Shown here piece after piece: positions 1 to 6,750 of a stretch of 64,000 bases of DNA. Source of the DNA: Vibrio thalassae (lineage in GTDB: Bacteria; Pseudomonadota; Gammaproteobacteria; Enterobacterales; Vibrionaceae). Every line of letters starts with the position of its first letter. Position 1 is the first letter of the stretch. Location: assembly GCF_900089835.1 (NCBI RefSeq), contig NZ_OANU01000073.1:9810-73809 (forward strand). Reading direction: 5' to 3'. The translations under genes and the position numbers were made by a program. The notes beneath the pieces were generated by a model. That model saw only the letters and a program-made list of their open reading frames with translations, ran no database searches and was not told the origin of the DNA.

Positions 1-141
1 CAACGACCATTGGGATGATGGTGTTATAAGAGTATGACTTATGCTGTATTTACTCTGCCGCGGAGCGGCTTCGTTCAACAAGCGGGTATGAATCACATGG
101 CTATTGTTGGCAGCCCTCACCTTCACAGAAAAGATTGGTAA

Positions 142-217
142 AACAACTTTAAGTTGTTAATGGATGAATTTACAACGTAAAAGTTGTTAAGAGGGGTTGG
201 AACAACTGGTAGGTTGT
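142..217 (+). promoter_or_regulatory. Three operator-like dyads before the HTH gene
   Basis: Three inverted repeats of the form ACAAC-N5/6-GTTGT begin at 143, 172 and 202, so they recur about every 29-30 bp. The first sits in a perfect 17-bp palindrome (142-158). They end 12 bp before the ATG at 230 of a small HTH gene, which is the usual layout of an autoregulated operator. The assignment to that regulator is inference; the repeats themselves are seen directly. Confidence 0.7.
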
Positions 218-229
218 GTGGTGGACAGA

Positions 230-457
230 ATGAAAAGCGTAGAAGAAATTGCAACCTTGCTTACTGGGCAACGCAGAAAGATCGGTATCGAGCAAAAAGA
301 CATGTACATGCGGATTGGCATGAAGCAGCAACAATATCAGCGCATTGCAGCGGGCAGTGATGTAAAGCTATCCACTTTGCTTAGGGTATTGGAAGGGCTC
401 GGCTCAAGAACTCGAACGTTATCCGCTGCATATGAATCGAGCGTGGGTGTCGGGTAA
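230..457 (+). CDS. Small HTH (XRE/HipB-like) regulator, C-terminus probably frameshifted
   Basis: This is a small DNA-binding protein of the XRE/HipB type: an alpha-helical N-terminus, then an HTH around residues 20-60 with the typical ending LSTLLRVLEGLG. ATG 230 is preferred over TTG 197 because the upstream start would place the third operator dyad inside the gene. After LEGLG the reading frame gives an arginine/serine-rich tail unlike the family. The next frame instead reads AQELERYPLHMNRAWVSGKS and stops at 482. A one-base insertion near 400 would explain this, so the intact gene probably spanned 230-482. Many such proteins are antitoxins or element regulators, but no partner toxin follows. 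Confidence 0.5.
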   Translation: MKSVEEIATLLTGQRRKIGIEQKDMYMRIGMKQQQYQRIAAGSDVKLSTLLRVLEGLGSRTRTLSAAYESSVGVG

Positions 458-600
458 GTCTCTGATGCAAATCTCTAGTTAAGCTTAATGATAGTTGAAC
501 ATTATGCTTGCGCAATCTCGCCTTTAAGGGCGAGTCAAGTAAGAGGTAACTAGTCTTTTTGCTGTAAACACGTTCACCAGGATAGTTTACGAATTCGGGC

Positions 601-1134
601 CTATTGTTCAAAAAGCTGTTCCACCGTTTTCATTGGTAAGAACATACGAATACGTCCATTATATTCACACAGTACTTCAAAGCCGAACTTGGTATAAAAC
701 GCTTGAGCAGAATCTGTCAGACAGTCCACAACAATGGCGTATGCCCTCATGTGATGATTCACTTCCCACAAATACTTCAGTGCACGAATTAGACTCACCT
801 TTCCGAGTCCAGAGCCATGAAACTCTTTGTGCACAGCTAATTGAGCCAAAAGAAAAACAGGGATTGGATACCTAGGAAGTGTCTTTGCTCGTTGTACCGG
901 TAATGTTTCTCGGCTGATAGAGCTCGGTGCAACACTATAAAATGAACAAATAGCGAATTTTTGATTTAACAATGGTTGAACACTAGGTAAAACCATTGTT
1001 CGGCTAATGCCTGCTTGCATGTGCTTTGCAGCTTGAGTTTTGATAAATGTGTTTAGCTCTTGCTCACCACAGTCAAATGAGTTGCGATCATGCTTTGATT
1101 TACTAAGTTCAACAAACTCTTTGCCCCAACTCAC
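601..1134 (-). CDS. GNAT-family acetyltransferase toxin (TacT/AtaT type)
   Basis: A 177-residue GCN5-related N-acetyltransferase. The acetyl-CoA binding loop is visible as QLAVHKEFHGSGLGK (about residues 97-111), followed by the family's typical C-terminal strand with AFYTKFGFEVL. Its ATG overlaps the stop of the upstream DUF1778 gene by 4 bp, the standard antitoxin-toxin arrangement. Members of this family acetylate the amino group of charged tRNAs and stop translation until bound by the antitoxin. The length is normal and no break is seen. Family and operon are clear; the tRNA target is inferred. Confidence 0.88.
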   Translation of the reverse strand: MSWGKEFVELSKSKHDRNSFDCGEQELNTFIKTQAAKHMQAGISRTMVLPSVQPLLNQKFAICSFYSVAPSSISRETLPVQRAKTLPRYPIPVFLLAQLAVHKEFHGSGLGKVSLIRALKYLWEVNHHMRAYAIVVDCLTDSAQAFYTKFGFEVLCEYNGRIRMFLPMKTVEQLFEQ

Positions 1135-1400
1135 TTAATGCCACTCTCATCTGTAAATTTGATCGCTTCAAGCAAAGCTTGATTAGGTGCTTTTGCTTTA
1201 TTACACGCAGCCATAAACTCGTCAAAGACACTATCTTTAACCATAATACTTTCATGCTCCTCAATAACTGAAGTCGCATCTTCGTCCATAAGCCTCACGA
1301 CATATTCCGTGAGACTTTTTAAACCAAGTAAAGCCGATGCTTTTTCGGCTTTGGCCTTGATTTCTTCATCAAGACGGATATCTAAACGTGCTGTTGCCAT
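1131..1400 (-). CDS. DUF1778 ribbon-helix-helix antitoxin (TacA type)
   Basis: An 89-residue antitoxin with an N-terminal ribbon-helix-helix DNA-binding part (MATARLDIRLDEEIKAKAEK) and a C-terminal tail that would wrap the toxin (residues about 55-89, including DSVFDEFMAACNKAK). It is translationally coupled to the GNAT toxin by a 4-bp overlap. Family members neutralise the acetyltransferase and repress their own promoter as a complex. A perfect palindrome lies directly upstream of the start, consistent with this. Complete in length. Confidence 0.88.
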   Translation of the reverse strand: MATARLDIRLDEEIKAKAEKASALLGLKSLTEYVVRLMDEDATSVIEEHESIMVKDSVFDEFMAACNKAKAPNQALLEAIKFTDESGIK

Positions 1401-1413
1401 AACCCCCCCTATG

Positions 1414-1489
1414 TACGGATATATTCCGTAATTTTAGGAAGTATAGTGTAAACTTGAATTACATTCAATTTGTACGGATAGTTTACGGA
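1414..1489 (-). promoter_or_regulatory. Operator repeats of the DUF1778-GNAT pair
   Basis: TACGGA-N5-TCCGTA at 1414-1430 is a perfect palindrome ending 14 bp from the antitoxin start. Two more direct TACGGA copies stand at 1473-1478 and 1484-1489. Autorepression at such sites is known for this toxin-antitoxin family; the match here is inference from position and symmetry. The stretch 1441-1690 holds no gene that I can support. Confidence 0.65.
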
Positions 1490-1689
1490 TCGAGATAGAA
1501 TGTTACGGCTACGGCACAGTAAGTATTCACCAAGCCCTATTGACATAAAAAATCTAAAAAGAAAGCCATGAGCGAAAAAAACTGAAAGCTCTGGTGGTCG
1601 CAATTCGATAAGAGCGAAACAAGACCACACAGGGCATCAACGAAAGCTCTCATCACCAAAATGATGAAACGAGCCTTCGTTGGGGTTGG

Positions 1690-2365
1690 TTAGTGGCCAG
1701 TGATGATCTTGTCTATGAACAAATACTCTATTCACGCTCAACCCCTCAGCAGAAAAGGTCATCGATGAAGACTATACAGATATTTTGGTCAGCGACCAGT
1801 GTCCAAGCTATTAACTGGATAGCCGCAGACCGTCATCAATTATGCTGGCACATGTGAAGCGAAATCTTCAGCAAATGGCGGATTATAGTGGTGGTGGCCA
1901 CACCGCTTATATTGGCAAACATCTTTGTTTGCTGACGAACGCCATTTTCCATACTCGACATCGTTTTGAGCAAGGTGAATTGGATGATTCACTGTACTTG
2001 CGGCGAATGCACAGGCTACAAAAATTGTTCGATCATTGGTTGAGCAAAGGGACATATGCGATGGTCAAGTGGTATCGGGGGCGATGCAAGTTACTGCTCA
2101 AACATAGAGAAAGCTTGTGGGTTTTTCTCAAGAAAACCTCAATCCCCTTAACCAATAATGAAGCTGAGCGATGTATTAGGGGCTTTGTCATTCAAAGGAA
2201 AATCAGATTCGGAACGACCTCGGATGCTGGCGATAAATTCCGTAGCCGCATCCATACACTTATCGAAACCTGCACAAATCGCGGTCTATCAGCATGTCAG
2301 TGTTGAGTGAGATCATCACGTCAGTCGTTGAGAAGAAACCGTACCCGAATGTTTTTGATCTATAA
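1690..2365 (+). pseudogene. IS66-family transposase (TnpC) C-terminal remnant, frameshifted
   Basis: The C-terminal half of an IS66 DDE transposase. The open part 1842-2306 contains the family signature LTNNEAERCIRGFVIQRK and the closing SLIETC-like helix (HTLIETCTNRGLSA). Upstream, 1690-1840 reads WLVSGDDLVYEQ in one frame and VIDEDYTDILVSDQC in another, so at least two small indels separate these from the main frame, one of them near 1847. The normal C-terminus (SVVEKKPYPNVFDL) is again in a different frame and stops at 2365. The N-terminal half and the accessory genes are missing, so the copy is inactive. Confidence 0.85.
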
Positions 2366-2394
2366 ACTGCACATGCTTCTTCAGGCGTGGTAAG

Positions 2395-2835
2395 TCAAGA
2401 TACCTCGGTGAACGTGTACCCTTTCGGCTTCTTATATGAGAAGCCATGGTGATGTAGCCACTTATTCATGCCAGCAACGGTATAACGAATACCAAACTCA
2501 GCTTGTACATAAGCCACAATTTGGTGGGTGTGGAAGTACGTTTTCTCTGCCAGATGTTCGATAAGCTGCATAGTTTGCTGAGCAGAAAGTCGGCTCTGGC
2601 TACCACCATTTTCAGGCTTAAGCTTTTCAGAGAGAACATAATCACTGAGGTGACGAGCGACCGTCGATTCGTGAATACGAAGAGCTTGAGAAATCATCGT
2701 CTGACTCCACCCTTCAGACGCGAGTAAAACCGCTTTGATGCGGTCACGCACTCGACCATCACGAGTTGAATCGTGCATCTCTTCGAGTTGTTGTTTCTGT
2801 TGAGGAGTCAGTATTATTTTCATGGTGCGTAGCAT
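2395..2835 (-). pseudogene. IS630-family transposase, N-terminal fragment
   Basis: 146 residues of an IS630-type transposase: helix-turn-helix (RIKAVLLASEGWSQTMISQAL) and the second winged-helix region ending in MNKWLHHHGFSYKKPKGY. The DDE catalytic half, about 190 residues in intact relatives, is absent. The frame stops at 2395, only 30 bp from the end of the IS66 remnant, so one insertion or deletion probably destroyed both. Non-functional. Confidence 0.82.
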
Positions 2836-2989
2836 GATCCTGCTTTAAGGAAAAATCAAGCATCTTCAATGATAAGGGGTATAAGCTGCATTTTAGCAGC
2901 TTAACTTTTTGCAGCCTGAGGTTGATTCTTGAAAGTGCCTATTTGTCAGTTGCTTCTGTATTTTTAAAGTTTGCTCACTGGTGGTCATG

Positions 2990-3314
2990 ATGACTCAAGC
3001 TCGCTTAACTCAAATCTCTCTTCAAGAAACGGCGTACTATCACTGCATTTCATGGTGTGTACGCCGTGCTTTTTTATGTAGCGACGATGCCTACTTGGGT
3101 CAAAGCTTTGAGCATCGCCGAGTATGGTTTTTTGAGCGTATGCGATTGCTTAGCCAGGTGTTTGCCATTGATGTATGTGCATACGCTATTATGTCCAATC
3201 ACTACCATTGAGTGCTGCATGTTGATACCACTGCCGCGGAGTCTTGGAGTGATGAAGAGGTGGTTCAGCGTTGGACTACGTTATACAAAGCACCGCTGCT
3301 AGTCACTCGTTTTC
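2990..3314 (+). pseudogene. REP-associated tyrosine transposase (Y1/HUH) remnant
   Basis: N-terminal part of a single-strand Y1 transposase of the REP-associated (RAYT/IS200-like) group. The opening MTQARLTQISLQETAYYH and the HUH motif in YAIMSNHYH (residues about 69-74) are clear. An in-frame TGA at 3212 directly follows the HUH motif, and the same frame then continues sensibly (VLHVDTTAAESW, then TRFLKW) to about 3314. There the homology ends against the recombinase island. The catalytic tyrosine region is missing. Either the island inserted here or a deletion joined the two. Confidence 0.75.
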
Positions 3315-3899
3315 TCAAGTGGGTTCCCACGGCATCGGCAGTAAAAAGTAGCGCCAGTCATTGACATGATAACAATGCGCAGTGGCTTGATAACGAAAAC
3401 AGACGCTTTCCTTTTTCGCAGCTGAAGTGGTGACAATTGAACTGGCGCTGTAGCACAGCTGCGAATCTGGGGCGCGCGAGTACTCATACAGAGCTAAAGA
3501 CAAAGCGCGGCAGTAGGCGAGGTGACGGCGCCATAACGGTTCTTTGTCTGTATTTCGGCTGGCTTTCAACAGTGCGCCGTAGTATTTCAGTAGCGGCAGT
3601 TCAGGGTACGCGAGATGCAGGTCAATATCCTCAAAGGTGAGGTTATGTGCGCCACAAAGTGCGGTTGCATAGCGATTGAGTGTCCATCTGAGCCCACAGT
3701 GACATTGCGCCTGCCGCCAGTGGGCACGGGCGGCGGCCTCGACCTGCGCTTGACCGTCAAGTGACGTCAAGGCATTGGGGTGCGTGCTGACGATGGTATG
3801 GATGGCCGGGTGTTGAACGCCCAGCGCAAAAGCGCGCAACCATTCAAAATTATGCTGTGTATCATAAAGCTCTGCCGCCAGAGTGAACGAAGGAATCAT
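3315..3899 (-). CDS. Hypothetical protein coupled to the integrase
   Basis: A 194-residue protein whose ATG overlaps the integrase stop by 4 bp, so the two are translated together. I do not recognise it. It is soluble, with a central cysteine/histidine cluster (RQAQCHCGLRWTLNRYATALCG, split over residues about 83-104), and shows no signal peptide or membrane segment. Its stop lies exactly where the Y1 transposase remnant ends, so its C-terminus may be truncated or replaced. Coupling suggests a helper of integration or excision, but nothing in the sequence proves that. Confidence 0.5.
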   Translation of the reverse strand: MIPSFTLAAELYDTQHNFEWLRAFALGVQHPAIHTIVSTHPNALTSLDGQAQVEAAARAHWRQAQCHCGLRWTLNRYATALCGAHNLTFEDIDLHLAYPELPLLKYYGALLKASRNTDKEPLWRRHLAYCRALSLALYEYSRAPDSQLCYSASSIVTTSAAKKESVCFRYQATAHCYHVNDWRYFLLPMPWEPT

Positions 3900-5062
3900 A
3901 ACGGTGACCCTCCCATTAGAGCATCGAACGCTCGGCCATCTTGACGCGATGCGTTGGCGACATAAGGCGCATACACTTCAAACAGCAGCTTGGTGTTACT
4001 GTGGCCTAACATGTGAGAGATGTAGAGTGGGTTTTCATGCGCGGCGATGTGCAAAACGGCCGCGGTATGGCGCGTCTCATATGGGCGGCGACGTTTAAGC
4101 CCTGCTTTATCCAGGGTTGGATACCACAGCTTCTCGCTGACATAATGGGTATCGAGACCACTGCCTTTCGGGTGAGGGAACACAAACGCCTCGTCTTCAT
4201 GGTTGACTTTTGAGCGCTGTCTTAGCATCGCTTGATACACCGCCTCACTCATTCTGAGCTCTCGTCTGGATTTTGGCGTCTTCACATCCCCCATCTCTCC
4301 ATTGACATAGTTTTGCCTCACACGGATCAATCGATGGTCAAAATCGATGTGCTTCCAATACAGGCCGTGAATTTCGCAGCTGCGAAGCCCCGTCCAAAAA
4401 CGCACCAGAAAATAGTCGCGCCAATCTGGGTCGACAGCGGCCAAAAACGCCTGCACTTCGTCAATGTTCATCGGGCTGGATTCGGCGCGCTCTTCTTTGA
4501 GTGCTTTGTAGCGTCGAAACGGATAATTAAACTGATACTCTTCCGCCCCAAGGCTTAAGATGGCGATCAGGGGCCATAAAATGTGGTTGATCCGTTTATT
4601 GGTGAGTGGCGTCTTACCGTCACGCCCGCAGCGACCGCGTAAGTCTTGACGAAAATAATCCACGTGTGAGAGTCGAATGTCACTGATGCGCATATCGCCA
4701 AACTCAGCAATCAGATAGCGATCGAGGGTATTACGCACCGTGTTTTGATAACTGGGTTTCCAGTTGGCTTTGCTGCGCTCAAACCATTCATTGGCGTAGT
4801 TGGACAAAAACGGATAATGATGATCGGGAAAGCGCTCTCGATGCAGGGTTTCAAATTTGGCAACTTTTTTGCTCTCGGGGAAGTAGTCGCGGTATTGAAA
4901 CGTGCCCAAATCGATTTCGGCGTTCATTTGCTTAAGCTGCGCTTGGGCGGCTCGAAGATTTTTGGGCGTGGCCAGTAACTGCGTGCCTTCGCGAAAGCGG
5001 ACACCAAACATGTGCAGATCGAATTGAATGCGCCCATTGGGGCGAATGCGAATGTGAGCCAT
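3896..5062 (-). CDS. Phage-type tyrosine integrase
   Basis: A 388-residue site-specific tyrosine recombinase. The N-terminus (MAHIRIRPNGRIQFD, then FREGTQL and LGTFQYRDYFP) matches the arm-binding domain found in many island integrases. A SAM-like core-binding domain follows, then the catalytic domain with all key residues: TGLRS (R227), YETRHT (R331), LGHSN (H354) and nucleophile VYAPY (Y364). ATG 5062 is chosen because GGAGG lies five bases before it; the upstream ATG at 5074 overlaps that ribosome binding site. Complete and apparently functional. A coupled hypothetical gene follows and a structured region precedes it. Confidence 0.88.
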   Translation of the reverse strand: MAHIRIRPNGRIQFDLHMFGVRFREGTQLLATPKNLRAAQAQLKQMNAEIDLGTFQYRDYFPESKKVAKFETLHRERFPDHHYPFLSNYANEWFERSKANWKPSYQNTVRNTLDRYLIAEFGDMRISDIRLSHVDYFRQDLRGRCGRDGKTPLTNKRINHILWPLIAILSLGAEEYQFNYPFRRYKALKEERAESSPMNIDEVQAFLAAVDPDWRDYFLVRFWTGLRSCEIHGLYWKHIDFDHRLIRVRQNYVNGEMGDVKTPKSRRELRMSEAVYQAMLRQRSKVNHEDEAFVFPHPKGSGLDTHYVSEKLWYPTLDKAGLKRRRPYETRHTAAVLHIAAHENPLYISHMLGHSNTKLLFEVYAPYVANASRQDGRAFDALMGGSPL

Positions 5063-5485
5063 AGTGGCCTCCATCAGTTAGCGATCTATTCACCGAGCCC
5101 TCTGTCTGCCAGAAAGGCCCTGCGGCGCGGCGAAAGCCGGCCATCAAATAGATCTGTCCCTTACCGATGGAATTGGTTAAAATCGTACCATCGGCTGGGT
5201 GTGGTTTAAACGTCGTCGCAGCCGGTACGGGGTAGGGAGGTTGCCGCCTTCCTATCCCAACTGCTTGTCCATTTTCCCAATAGGTCGATAAATGCCACCC
5301 ATTGGTTAAAATCTCACCTATCACTATAGTTAATGCTGTTTATTTGTCCAGTGTTTTTTGGCGCCGCCTTTCGCATTGGTGCGCATCACGACACGCCTTA
5401 CTTCACCTCTTGTGCGATCGCCTTTGTTGAACGCTCTGACTCGAGCTCTTTCATTGTCACCAGCCTGCTTTTTTCTCACCACTCA
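5063..5485 (-). other. Structured, repeat-bearing region before the integrase
   Basis: No gene is supported here. An 8-bp helix can form between 5083-5090 (GATCTATT) and 5147-5154. It encloses a GC-rich hairpin whose + strand reads CGGC-GAAA-GCCG (5128-5139). A second inverted repeat, CCGATGG/CCATCGG (5164-5170 and 5188-5194), encloses the 13-mer ATTGGTTAAAATC (5172-5184). The same 13-mer recurs at 5301-5313. This could be a structured leader, recombinase arm sites, or an attachment site beside its integrase; the sequence does not decide. Confidence 0.5.
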
Positions 5486-6739
5486 TTACTCATCATCATA
5501 GCCAAGCAAATCCCCTTGCGCTTCGATGGAACACGCGCCGCCGGACTCTCGCTGTTTACGCTCTAGTATCTCTTTGGCTTGTAAAGTATCGGCAAACCTA
5601 TCCGGCGCTGGCGCCACATCATGAACGCTTTGATAAGGATGATCTTTATTCTTCTCATTATAAAAGCCGAGCTTATAGTCTCCTTGCGGGCTTTTTAGCA
5701 TTTGAACTTTCACACTATCCATTGAGGTAATGTCTTTGATAGGGATTTTTGAGAGCTCACTTAAGTTAATACGATAGACCGTTGGCTGAGTCACTTTGAT
5801 GTCTTTGACTTTAAGAAAACGGTTTTCACCGGTTTCTGGCACGAGACTGGCGAGCATCACGCACTGCTTATCAACGTACAGTAAGGCTTCATTACTTTGT
5901 TTGAGTAGCGCAATACTTTGGTAGCTTCGAACTTGGTCGTTGAATCCTGCGATTTCAATGATCAACCGCAGCTCTTTTTTATACTTGACGATTTGTCGTT
6001 GCTTGTAGGCTTGCAGAGACAGCAAAGAGCTCGAGAGCATGCGATTGCCATCGCTGAAAATCGCACGTTCATCATCGGTATAAATCTGGATCGCCTTAGT
6101 GGTTGTTGTCTCACACAGGTGAGCGAGCTGAGCGGCGCTTTCATGATTAAGCATCAAATCACAAGCCGGTTCAATGCGCTCTGGCAGAGCATGGGAGAGT
6201 TTTTGTTGATCGCACTCCGTGGTAATTGTGCCTTGTTGTTTATTGATCTCGAAGGCGTCAAAGGGGCGATAGATGTCTGCGATGTCTAAGAGGGTTTTGA
6301 TATCATCCACTTGAAAGCGGTCATGGGCGTCGGCTTGAGAGAATGCCAGAAAGTCCAGATGCGCCGCAGACGCTTCTTTGGTGCGAATATAGATCAGGGC
6401 ATCATCAACGGTAAGCGCTCGAAGTGTCGGGTAACGACGGTCTTCATCATAGTTGACCTCCAACTCGCTGCGTTTGTTTGCGTCCGTAAGACTCTTTTTC
6501 TTGTTCCAATATTCTTTAAAACTGCTGGCAGACATGGACCACTGCCCTGGTTTTAATTTCCAGGTGTTGTCGACGGGCAGAGTGACCATTTGAGGGTAGT
6601 CTTGTGTGCCACCGATTATCTGGCAGTACTCCTTAGTGATGTTACAGGTGAGATAAGCCTTGCTATCTCCTGACTTGATCGGAGCGAGTAAATAGTCAAT
6701 ATCTTGATGGTGATGGGATTCAAATGCGAGTAGTGGCAT
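5486..6739 (-). CDS. Hypothetical 417-residue protein, fourth gene of the recombinase operon
   Basis: Starts 12 bp after the 973-residue recombinase and is clearly part of the same operon. I cannot assign a family. It is soluble and rich in short beta-strand/turn repeats. The pattern IQIYTDDERAIFSDGNRM (about residues 214-231) and the even three-part layout recall sliding clamps, but this is only an impression and no clamp signature is certain. The C-terminus is charged with an acidic end (GDLLGYDDE). An accessory role in recombination or in copying the element is a guess from position. It is the last gene before the structured region. Confidence 0.55.
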   Translation of the reverse strand: MPLLAFESHHHQDIDYLLAPIKSGDSKAYLTCNITKEYCQIIGGTQDYPQMVTLPVDNTWKLKPGQWSMSASSFKEYWNKKKSLTDANKRSELEVNYDEDRRYPTLRALTVDDALIYIRTKEASAAHLDFLAFSQADAHDRFQVDDIKTLLDIADIYRPFDAFEINKQQGTITTECDQQKLSHALPERIEPACDLMLNHESAAQLAHLCETTTTKAIQIYTDDERAIFSDGNRMLSSSLLSLQAYKQRQIVKYKKELRLIIEIAGFNDQVRSYQSIALLKQSNEALLYVDKQCVMLASLVPETGENRFLKVKDIKVTQPTVYRINLSELSKIPIKDITSMDSVKVQMLKSPQGDYKLGFYNEKNKDHPYQSVHDVAPAPDRFADTLQAKEILERKQRESGGACSIEAQGDLLGYDDE

Positions 6740-6750
6740 GGTGTCTCTCC

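Noticed and set aside
475..560. Possible integron attC site (GTTAAGC and a nearby CTCGCC/GGCGAG hairpin) between the HTH gene and the GNAT toxin
   Set aside because: The second core site (RYYYAAC/GTTRRRY pair) cannot be found at the proper place, so the attC structure is not met.
4932..5324. A leftward open frame of 130 codons overlapping the integrase start
   Set aside because: It reads through strong inverted repeats and the integrase ribosome binding site, has no family likeness, and its second half is antiparallel codon shadow of the integrase.
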